The position numbers and the translations under genes were made by a program. Under the pieces are notes generated by a model. The model made no database searches. It saw only the letters and a list, made by a program, of their open reading frames with translations, and had not been told where the DNA came from. A DNA stretch of 64,000 bases from Lamellibrachia columna (Eukaryota; Annelida; Polychaeta; Sabellida; Siboglinidae), in the NCBI GenBank assembly GCA_963662155.1, contig OY759271.1, positions 14,674,584-14,738,583 of the forward strand, in the 5' to 3' direction. Of this stretch, positions 1 to 64,000 are shown piece after piece (the stretch's first letter is position 1; the number at the start of each line of letters is the position of its first letter).

Positions 1-450
1 GCAAGTTGTACTGCGTGTATTATTCATAAAGTAAGCATTGTGAAGATTCTGACTGACATGCGTCAGGATAAGTTTTGAGTCTTCATTAATTAAAAAGTGA
101 TAATGAATAAAAAACAGTTATTGTAAAAAATATACAACACACCTCACAACAATTAACTGAACTTGTACCTCATCCACAGACAGCTTACACGTGGGTCCTA
201 TTTATACCACAGATTCAATTTAGGATTTAGCACGTTATGTCGATTTCTGCCAAATTATGAGTTATGATCCTGTGAAAAAATTAACTACTTTATATACATA
301 GAGGTGCCAAGTGCAAAGATGTACCACTTTTAATGACCACGGGAAGATTTATCCAGCAATGAATGAAAACTAAGAAATACATTTCAAAGTGAACAACTTT
401 CATTATGGTCGAAATTTAGATTCTGACTTTGATTACGAGTTTGGGTAAAA
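1..450. other. No feature seen
   Basis: AT-rich sequence downstream of the NCKAP5-like gene; no open frame, repeat or RNA recognised. Confidence 0.5.
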
Positions 451-500
451 ATGGAAAAACCTCCAGAAATGCAAATGCCTAAAATGGAGACTGCACAACA

Positions 501-1214
501 CACATACCTGCTATACCACAGTACACATACCTGCTATACCACAGTACACATACCTGCTATACCACAGTACGCATACCTGCTATACCACAGTACGCATACC
601 TGCTATACCACAGTACGCATACCTGCTATACCACAGTACGCATACCTGCTATACCACAGTACGCATACCTGCTATACCACAGTACGCATACCTGCTATAC
701 CACAGTACGCATACCTGCTATACCACAGTACGCATACCTGCTATACCACAGTACGCATACCTGCTATACCACAGTACGCATACCTGCTATACCACAGTAC
801 GCATACCTGCTATACCACAGTACGCATACCTGCTATACCACAGTACGCATACCTGCTATACCACAGTACGCATACCTGCTATACCACAGTACGCATACCT
901 GCTATACCACAGTACGCATACCTGCTATACCACAGTACGCATACCTGCTATACCACAGTACGCATACCTGCTATACCACAGTACGCATACCTGCTATACC
1001 ACAGTACGCATACCTGCTATACCACAATACGCATACCTGCTATACCACAGTACGCATACCTGCTATACCACAGTACGCATACCTGCTATACCACAGTACG
1101 CATACCTGCTATACCACAGTACGCATACCTGCTATACCACAGTACGCATACCTGCTATACCACAGTACGCATACCTGCTATACCACAGTACGCATACCTG
1201 CTATACCATAGTAC
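501..1214. repeat. 23-bp minisatellite, about 31 copies
   Basis: Unit CGCATACCTGCTATACCACAGTA (given here as CGCATACCTGCTATACC then ACAGTA). Almost perfect array; the first two units have ACACA for ACGCA, one near 1025 has CACAATA, and the last has CATAGTA. Because 23 is not a multiple of 3 and no stop occurs in the plus frames, a 261-codon reading frame with a 23-residue period crosses the array; I take this as a by-product, not a gene. Confidence 0.95.
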
Positions 1215-1454
1215 AAATCAAGCCACTCGATTGTAGTGGAAACCAATTGTACAATGAAACTATCCACAGTAGACTACTAGAGCAAATAGACACTATTGAA
1301 CCTCTCTGATACGTACACAGACTCGGACATCCCTCTGGTGTTTGATATACAAACAGTTCTAAATTAGTCACGTCAGCAAGAATTTACTGTAGAAGGACTG
1401 GCCAAAACAACCACCTTCCACCGGAGGTACCTGACCTGACTTGATAGGTCACAA

Positions 1455-1926
1455 AACCTTCAAAGTCTGATAATTAGCATTGTATAATCATGTTATATAG
1501 AATAAATTATATTTATTCTGACATCTTTCCTGCTCAAATGGAACCACATTTATAAAATATACCTTGACCGCTATTTAATTTAAATGTTTTCAGGCAAATA
1601 TTATGTTTACATTTCATGTGAAGGGGACATCATTTTATGGGTGTTAATGATAATAGATATGCCCATCCCAACGAATGCCTGACCCCGGTAAAGTTTGTCC
1701 ACAAATATAAGAAATTGTCGACATGCAGCTAATGAATGTATTGAATGGCAATGTTGACATCCATAGAGATAACAGTAAGATTACATAGAGATAACGGTAA
1801 GATTACATAGAGATAACGGTAAGTTTACATAGCAAAAATTGTGCTTCGGTCGGTCAAAATGTTAGAATATAGTTTATAACATATAACATGATTTTACTAC
1901 GAAAATAATCAGATTTTTTATGTATC
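1455..1926 (+). mobile_element. Repeat family A (MITE-like), degraded copy
   Basis: Begins with CTTCAAAGTCTGATAATTA and ends with AAAATAATCAGATTTTTTATG, matching the ends of the better copies at 8879-9205 and 24550-24799. Inside it carries the family's GTATAATCATGTTATATAG and TTAGAATATAGTTTATAAC segments. A 22-bp unit (ACATAGAGATAACGGTAAG...) is repeated about three times at 1765-1830. Confidence 0.5.
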
Positions 1927-2912
1927 CTAGCAAACGATTTATTGATAGACAGTGTGATGTTTTTGGAGGCGTGACTGCACTCTCTTCCTCGTAACACTGC
2001 AGTCTGATATGGCACACTTCACAGCTACTAGACTCACGAGTGGAACACAATCACACAATGCAAACAAACACAGAGCAACAGTTTATAAAATAACAACATT
2101 TGATTAAACTTTAAACAACATTTGATCAAACTCTAAACGTGAGTGGGTAACATTTCTGGTAGTCATCATTTGAAGTGCTGATAACTGTTCTGTGGCACTT
2201 CCTGATTTTCTTAATGGAACAAACCGCCATTGCAGGCATTAACCACATTATAACCACATAACAACTGAATGTGTAAAGCTACCACAATTAGACTGTTACA
2301 ACACTAATCTACAAAATTATTTATGTACATTTTCAAATAATTCTTTTTATTTACAACATTATAATTGGTGATTAAATGGGCTGCCAACTTACACATTAAT
2401 ATTATTCATTGCAGCCGAATAAATTGCTTATATACATAATTCCTTACTTTTTATACACTCACTGTCATGTGCACCTTTCATGTACACAAAGTGTACATAT
2501 CATAAGTATGTTTATACATATTCATATCGTTACAAACTGAGTCATCGTTAACTTTCTATCACTAATGACACTCTAGGGCTGACATACAACACATGGAGAT
2601 GTCAGTTCTCGACAATCAGGTTACAAAAAAGGTCTTGACAATATAGTGGGTAAAGATCCCATATTATCACTCACTCTGTGATTTTGTGGAATTCAACAGT
2701 TCCGATATCCCAAAACAAAGACAAGTGATCATTATTCAAATATAAACTTAAATTTATGTTGGTTCTAAGACTTAACTTGTAAAACGTCATCTTAGACGAT
2801 TGTCATTTACATCACTATTTAAGTATTACTGTTTCTCAAACAACAAATGACAACTGCATTCATAATCAACAATACATGTCAATATCTCAAAGTCTCTCCA
2901 GCCCAATCATTT
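1927..2912 (-). other. Probable 3' UTR/flank of NCKAP5-like gene
   Basis: AT-rich, no frame. Contains a direct duplication AACAACATTTGATTAAACTTTA / AACAACATTTGATCAAACTCTA (in parts) near 2092-2140. Extent of the transcript is unknown. Confidence 0.4.
2346..2351 (-). terminator. Candidate polyadenylation signal (AATAAA on minus)
   Basis: TTTATT on the plus strand is AATAAA on the minus strand, about 560 bp beyond the proposed stop of the NCKAP5-like gene. Other AT-rich hexamers lie nearby, so it is one candidate among several and cannot be confirmed without transcripts. Confidence 0.25.
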
Positions 2913-58623
<55,711 letters not shown>

Positions 58624-58799
58624 GACGTTCGCACACCCTCCACCCGTCGCTCCTTAACAGGTGTAGGTCTATATCAGCCATACGTTCGTTCTGAAATGCT
58701 GAATACTTCAAATCCACGAATGTTACACCCAAAAAAGAACTTGGTGAACTTTGTCAAACTTGACAAGTTCCCCCAACGCCATGTTTGCGCTGATGTTCG

Positions 58800-58807
58800 T
58801 GACGTCA
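58800..58807. promoter_or_regulatory. Perfect CRE palindrome TGACGTCA
   Basis: Eight-base CREB/ATF consensus, palindromic, 177 bp upstream of the proposed exon 1 ATG. This is the usual distance range for functional CREs in animal promoters. Confidence 0.45.
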
Positions 58808-59107
58808 CGTTGCGTGCTAGAACATCAAAAAGTACTACCCTGGGTCAGCGTAAACGAAATGCATGTGCTCACCACTCACCTGGCAAAATTGTGTGGGTTT
58901 CTATGTGGACCTGTGTATTGTGTTATGCTTTTTAATTTGGGTAAGGCTACAGGTTTTCAGAAGACATATCTATGTGAGGTTATATTAATCGGTGTGATGA
59001 CGTCTAAAATGCGTCTTGTTTAGCCTAGGGAATGTTACTCCAATGTTTTACACAAGACTAGTGTCCCCAGTCAGTTTGGGCATACATTACATATATGCCT
59101 GTTTATA

Positions 59108-59111
59108 GGAC

Positions 59112-59162
<51 letters not shown>

Positions 59163-59200
59163 CATATACATTACATATACATTACATATACATATACAAC
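59108..59200. repeat. (TA)n-(CATATA)n microsatellite
   Basis: About 20 TA units, then CATATA and ACATATACATT units. Upstream of NCKAP5 exon 1. Confidence 0.93.
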
Positions 59201-59999
59201 CCCGTTACTTTCATATCATCGACATATGTCAACCAGAATACCGACCCGGCAGGAATTTAGAATTTACACTGTCTACGCGCGGTACTCCAGAGCGAGGACA
59301 TCTTGCCAACCTAACACAAACAGTGACACAACCATATGCATTATAGCAAGTAATACATTCTTTATGTCACATTCCTTCATAGCGGAGGTAAATAATTTTG
59401 CGGAATTTAACTGTAAGCACAATATATAGTAGTGCCGAAATGCCCAATAGATGGCGACATCAACGGTAACGAAACATAAATCTCACTAGGTGGCGACCCT
59501 GTTTCTTCAACAGCCTCTCAGAGAAGTACTAATGTACTTTCTTCATTGGCCCCGGGTTGGCTGTATTTGATTGGCCCAATCAGAATGTTCACGACGTTAT
59601 AACTGAAGTCACGTGAAAATACGTCATGGAACGTATGCGTCTCATTGTAAAGTCACATAATACACTAGCAAAATAGCCATCCTCCGGACGGGATAACTTA
59701 ATTGGCATGTCGTAAGTGACTGTACGTCATGATAACAATAGTTACAAAATGCATGTCAGACTGGTACACAACATAATCACATATCTATGACATATCTATG
59801 AATATTTAGGGCCAACATCCCACTTCCTGCCACACCCCCTCAAAGCGTCTAGGATTGAGGAGTAGCAAGATATGCATACATACTCTAAGTCGATTATAGT
59901 AAGATAGGTCTATACATGACGTGAAAATGCGTAACAGAATTTAGTGTTGTGACGAGGTATGATGACGTGAGAAATACGTTGTAAAACGTCTCATTGTTA

Positions 60000-60395
60000 C
60001 GTTGCTAAGTAAAGTGAAAATACGTGATTAGACGTTGCATTGCGAAGTAAAACATCGACTTCGACAATATAAGACGTCACGTACAATGAGTCATTTTATA
60101 ACATTGCACTGCCAAGTTCACGTGTTTGAGAGTCATCACGCTTCACGTGTCTGGCATGTCGCAATGTTGTGTAACTCCACGAGACGTCAATATGACGTAT
60201 CAGCGACGTGGTATACATGGTGAAAAGTGCGTATAGTAACAATAGAACCAATGACGTGGAAAATACATGATAGGAGGTCGCATTGCGACGTAAAACATAG
60301 GCCTATACGTTGATGAGGCGTCACAGTGAGTCAGTTTGTGACGTAACAAAAGTGTCTTTGGGAGTCATCACGTTTCATATAGGTAGGGGCATAGA
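60000..60395. repeat. Degenerate tandem duplication rich in ACGT
   Basis: Two related copies (about 60005-60150 and 60250-60390): GTGAAAATACGTGATTAGAC / GTGGAAAATACATGATAGGA, GCATTGCGAAGTAAAACAT / GCATTGCGACGTAAAACAT, and GAGAGTCATCACGCTTCA / GGGAGTCATCACGTTTCA. Confidence 0.6.
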
Positions 60396-60409
60396 CATAG
60401 ATATAGACT

Positions 60410-60507
60410 AGAGAGGCTATGACCACGTAATTAACGATTACGTACATCGGCCATATTGGAGTTCCAAAACAGCTTAAAAATGCTAAACGTTATTCGTTCC
60501 AACTGAA
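60410..60507 (+). repeat. Uncharacterised interspersed repeat C, copy 1
   Basis: Shares CGGCCATATTGGAGTTCCAA, AGCTTAAAAATGCTAAACG and GTTATTCGTTC with 63886-63985 at roughly three quarters identity. Confidence 0.55.
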
Positions 60508-60912
60508 ATAACTCAAATAATGTTCTAGTTTTCTTGTGCAATCTGAATAAGGACTGAAAAAGATAAATGTATAAATACATATGGCATATTTTAAATGCAT
60601 TCCAACAAATTATAGAATACGCAATTTTGTAGTTTTGATTTCTCATCTTTCGTTTAGCGCGCTAAGCATTGTCATAGTTTATTACGAATACCTCTTGCAA
60701 AACCACCATGCACAAACGAGGCGAAATATCATGTAAAACAACTATGTAAAGTGTCACTGATAAATTACTGTGACGTTTGGAAGATGACTTGGATTTCCGC
60801 CCATTGCCGAAAACTTACCGACATGCGTAATCGTCAACGGCAGTATCAGTTTATTGAAAGTAGTCACTACCATATGAGGCGCCGTAGCGGCCAAAAGGGT
60901 CGAGTCCTGCGC

Positions 60913-60950
60913 GAACCGTCGAGTCCTGCGCGAACCGTCGAGTTCTGTCT
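60913..60950. repeat. Short direct duplication
   Basis: GTCGAGTCCTGCGCGAACC occurs at 60899 and 60918 in direct succession. Confidence 0.85.
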
Positions 60951-61009
60951 GCGAGAACTGTCTACCAACCACTGCATGCACCATTCTATGGATTAAGTAG
61001 ATGAGACCA

Positions 61010-61120
61010 ACATGCAAACTTCCAACTTGCAAACTTTCAACTTGCAAACTTTCAACATGCAAACTTCTAATTGACGCACTTTCAAATTATAAACTTCGCA
61101 AACTTCCAAATCATAAACTT
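61010..61120. repeat. CTTGCAAACTTTCAA tandem repeat
   Basis: About seven degenerate 15-bp units, AACTTGCAAACTTTC type, ending just before the GTGC tract. Confidence 0.8.
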
Positions 61121-61125
61121 GGATA

Positions 61126-61701
61126 CTTGTGTGTGTGTGTGTGCGTGTGCGTGTGCGTGCTCGTGCGCGTGCGCGTGCGCGTGCGCGTGCGCGTGCGCGT
61201 GCGCTTGCGCGTGCGTGTGCGTGTGCGTGTGCGTGTGCGTGTGAGTAGGAGTTACAGGTAAACTGGAGGAGTTATGGGTAAACATTAGGAGTTATGGGTA
61301 AACTGTAGGAGGTATGGGTAAATTGTAGCAGGTATGATTAAATTGTAGGAATTATGGGTAAAACAAGAGAGTCATGGGTAAACTGTAGGAATGATGGTTA
61401 TACTGTAGGAGTTACGGGTAAACTGTAGGAGTTACAGATAAACTGTAGGAGTTATGGGTAAACTTTAGGAGTTATGGGTAAATTGTAGGAGTTATGGGTG
61501 AACTGTTGCTGTTATGGGTAAACGGTAGGAGGTATGGGTAAATTGTAGAAATTATGGGTAAAACATGAGAGTCACGGGTAAACTGTAGGAGATATGGGTA
61601 AATTGTAGGAATTATGGGTAGACTAAACTGTAGGAGTTATTGGTGAACTGTAGGAATTATGGGTAAAGTGTAAGAGTGTATTATTTTAAATATTGACATG
61701 C

Positions 61702-61752
<51 letters not shown>

Positions 61753-62212
61753 TTCGTGTGTGTGTGTGTTTGCGTTTCCGTTTGCATTTGTGTGTGCGTG
61801 TGAGTAGGAGTTATGGGTAAACTTTAGGAGTTATGGGTAAACTGTAGGAGGTATGGGTAAGTTGTAGGAATTATGGGTAAAACATGAGAGTCACGAGTAA
61901 ACTGTAGGATTAATGTTTATACTGTAGGAGTTACGGATAAACTGTAGGAGTTACAGATAAATTGTAGGAGTTATGGGTAAACTTTAGGAGTTATGGATAA
62001 CTGTAAGAGTTGTAGGTAAACTGTAGCCGTTATGGGTAAACTGTAGGAGGTATGGGTAAATTGTAGAAATTATGGGTAAAACATGAGAGTCACGGGTAAA
62101 CTGTAGGAGGTATGGGTAAATTGTAGGAATTATGGGTAAACTGTAGGAGTTATTGGTGAACTGTAGGAATTATGGGTAAAGTGTAAGAGCGCATTATTTA
62201 AAAATATTGACA
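61126..62212. repeat. Two-fold higher-order repeat: GTGC microsatellite plus 20-bp minisatellite
   Basis: Each half has an alternating GTGC/GTGT tract (61126-61245; 61702-61803), then GAGTAGGAGTTA and many TAGGAGTTATGGGTAAACTG units, then GTAAGAGTGTATTATTTTAA with ATATTGACAT (61665-61698; 62180-62212). Same order twice, so the whole block of about 540 bp was duplicated. Confidence 0.88.
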
Positions 62213-62214
62213 TA

Positions 62215-62350
62215 TAACGCCCCCTGGCGAGTGTATCAGCACAAACCTTGGGGAAATCCTAAAGGGGAAACCCCGTGAGCGCCCCCTAGCGACTGCATCA
62301 ACGCAAACCCCAAGGGAAACCCCGTTGCTAGGAGGTGTCACTGTCGTCAG
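62215..62350. repeat. Short GCGCCCCCTAGCGA duplication
   Basis: ACGCCCCCTGGCGAGTGTAT and GCGCCCCCTAGCGACTGCAT head two similar blocks of about 60 bp, each followed by AACC and GGGAAACCCCGT. Confidence 0.6.
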
Positions 62351-62519
62351 TAGTGTGATGTCATCGGGGTTCCCCGAAATCTATTTATAGTTACCTCACA
62401 AAATCAACCGTCATTTACGTATTCAGATGGCCCCCTATACTACTCAATGTGGTTGCAAAACAGTTGCCAGATGCAAGATGTGAAATTTATATATTACTCA
62501 TGATTTTGCTGTTATTTCT

Positions 62520-62713
62520 AAGTGTTGTACTTTTACTTCTACTTTTACTTCAAGTACTTTTGAAAAGTAGTTTTACTTTTTACTCAAAAGTAGTTTTACT
62601 TTTTACTCAAGTACTTTTTTAGAAAGTACTTTTACTTTTACTCAAGTAGTGTTTAGGTGAATAATTTCTACTTTTACTCAAGTACAAAACTAAAGTAATT
62701 CAGTCAACCCTGT
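62520..62713. mobile_element. hAT-like terminus fragment
   Basis: Dense in TTTTACTCAAGTACTTTT and ending GTCAACCCTG, that is a CAGGG-type end when reversed. The partner end CAGGGTTGAC with TTTAG is not nearby, so this is a truncated end. Confidence 0.45.
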
Positions 62714-62770
62714 CTATATATATCTCTATGGGTAGGGGACTATATACCACAATGTGATGTTACTCAGACG

Positions 62771-63582
62771 GAACAGATAAACATGACGACACATTCTTAG
62801 TTGGGTTAATTGACCACTGCTCATACTTGGCGTACTTATGTGCACGCACGCACGTACGCCAACCGATTGTAATGGTTTCTTTGCTTTACTTTATCTTACT
62901 GTAACGGAAAATACCAATGTGTGTCATATACCCTACTCACACGTTTTTAAAGTTTAAACTCTACTCACACATGGTTTTAACGTTATCCTTCCAAGTTTGA
63001 ATAATTTCAATTTGATTTTCTATAAAATGTAATTTTCACATTGACAATACTAACTTGATGATGATTGTAATAGCATAACGACACACCGAAGTCGTGGTTA
63101 ACTTGCAACGAACGTGGTTACGTTTATTGAAACACGCCGCTTCGTACACCCGAGTTTCACCCATCACTCTCTGTCTGTTCACTCACAAGTCCGTAGTATC
63201 ATTGTCCAAAGAAAAATAATGTAGTCTAGAACATTACAATGATGTCATGTGTTTCTGTGTCAACTATTGCAAACAGTGTTTTTATACTTTTGGCTATGAA
63301 CGCAGTCGTTTATATACTTTAAGGTCTACGGTGGTTAAATCTAAGGAGAACTGGCCTAACCACTGATAATCGTGTCTAGGCCCTATATCAAATGTCATCC
63401 ATGTGGTGAAATGGACGGCCGTGGACGAATATATTATGCTCCCGTTGGGCCTTAGTGTTGTTTACGGATGTATTACATTGCCTGCTTACTAAAAGTACGT
63501 CACGCTACTCTTTACGTGTTTGATACCCCTCTTTTTACCCCATTATAACGCCTCGAAACACTGGCCTGTACACCCCCAAACT

Positions 63583-63661
<79 letters not shown>

Positions 63662-63668
63662 CACAATG

Positions 63669-63760
<92 letters not shown>

Positions 63761-63881
63761 TACATATATGAATATATATAAATATAAATGTGTGCGTGTT
63801 CATGTTCGCGTGCGTGTTGGCCAAGTATGAGCAGTGGTCAGTTAACCCAGCTAAGAATGTGTCGTCATGTTTATCTGTTCT
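62771..63881. mobile_element. 1.1-kb unit with 65-bp terminal inverted repeats
   Basis: Left arm 62771-62838 (GGAACAGATAAACATGACGA ... GACCACTGCTCATACTTGG) and right arm about 63817-63881 (CCAAGTATGAGCAGTGGTCA ... CATGTTTATCTGTTC) are about 92 percent complementary by eye. Interior has no protein I recognise. Could be a non-autonomous DNA transposon or a segmental inversion; no target duplication seen. Confidence 0.6.
63584..63762. repeat. (ACGC)n/(GTGC)n perfect microsatellite hairpin
   Basis: About 19 ACGC units, centre ACACAATGTG, then about 24 TGCG units. The two halves are reverse complements, so a near-perfect hairpin with arms of about 80 bp. Confidence 0.97.
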
Positions 63882-63885
63882 AGAT

Positions 63886-64000
63886 AGATAGAGGGGCTAC
63901 GTAATAGCGTAAACGTGCAAATGCCGCGGCCATCTTGGAGTTCCAAAAGAGCGTAAAAACGCAAAACGTTATTTGTTCTGGGTACGCGCGATTATCCAGC
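63886..64000 (+). repeat. Uncharacterised interspersed repeat C, copy 2 (runs off window)
   Basis: GCGGCCATCTTGGAGTTCCA, AGAGCGTAAAAACGCAAAACG and GTTATTTGTTC (each part matches copy 1 at 60410). Confidence 0.55.

Larger units (their letters stand above)
58624..60400 (-). promoter_or_regulatory. Putative NCKAP5-like promoter, rich in CRE half-sites
   Basis: Sequence upstream of the proposed start codon. It holds a perfect CRE palindrome TGACGTCA at 58800-58807, and TGACGT or ACGTCA at 58998-59003, 59621-59626, 59724-59729, near 59918, 59963, 60070, 60188-60200, 60252 and 60341. A random 1.8-kb stretch should have about one. CCAAT-type elements form ATTGGCCCAAT at 59570-59580. CREs bind CREB/ATF factors (established). 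I see no clear TATA box near the ATG and cannot place the transcription start. Some half-sites lie in a degenerate tandem duplication (60000-60390). Confidence 0.4.

Noticed and set aside
451..1236. 261-codon open frame on the plus strand
   Set aside because: It is entirely the translation of the 23-bp minisatellite; no domain, no splice or promoter context.
63520..63824. Frames across the ACGC/GTGC hairpin
   Set aside because: Microsatellite translation on both strands; no flanking coding signal.

Overview
The window is eukaryotic nuclear DNA from an animal. It holds spliced coding exons with GT-AG introns, several non-LTR retrotransposon copies, hAT-like DNA transposons, MITE-like repeats, tRNA-derived SINEs, and very many microsatellites and minisatellites. 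Gene structure, the CR1/L2-type LINE with an esterase-like ORF1, and the SINE type fit an invertebrate bilaterian, probably marine. I cannot name the species from sequence alone.

The only host protein-coding gene I can support runs on the minus strand across almost the whole window. It is an orthologue of vertebrate NCKAP5/NCKAP5L (NCKAP5L is also called Cep169), a coiled-coil protein of centrosomes and microtubule plus ends. I assembled 15 coding exons by hand: exon 1 at 58583-58623, exon 2 at 25859-26117, then exons 3-15 down to a stop at 2913-2915. All junctions are GT-AG, all phases agree, and the total is 4566 nt (1521 residues). Exons 4-9 carry the conserved coiled coil, and exon 12 (2073 nt) is a low-complexity Ser/Asp-rich region. 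Exons 14 and 15 are the least certain. The promoter should lie above 58623. That stretch has a perfect CRE palindrome and many TGACGT/ACGTCA half-sites.

Layout by position. 1-2900: 23-bp minisatellite, MITE copy, probable 3' flank. 2913-26117: exons 15-2 with intronic repeats, including a 5'-truncated LINE at 21.8-24.0 kb. 26118-58582: intron 1 (32.5 kb), which contains an AATTCC-rich hAT-like element (27.4-28.2 kb), a nested palindrome (28.9-29.5 kb), LINE remnants, a hAT element with a relic BED zinc finger (32.3-34.2 kb), a nearly full-length LINE (about 34.8-38.8 kb), a 52-bp satellite of about 69 copies (40.5-44.1 kb), a 26-bp minisatellite (44.4-45.1 kb), long TA tracts and two SINEs. 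58.6-64 kb: promoter side, CRE-rich repeats, a higher-order minisatellite, a hAT end, and a 1.1-kb inverted-repeat unit containing a long ACGC/GTGC hairpin.

I see no bacterial, phage, CRISPR or operon-like system. The more unusual observations concern repeats that meet the NCKAP5 splice sites, a scrambled partial copy of exon 12 inside the preceding intron, a stop codon shared by two LINE copies, and a TA microsatellite that arose inside a reverse-transcriptase motif.
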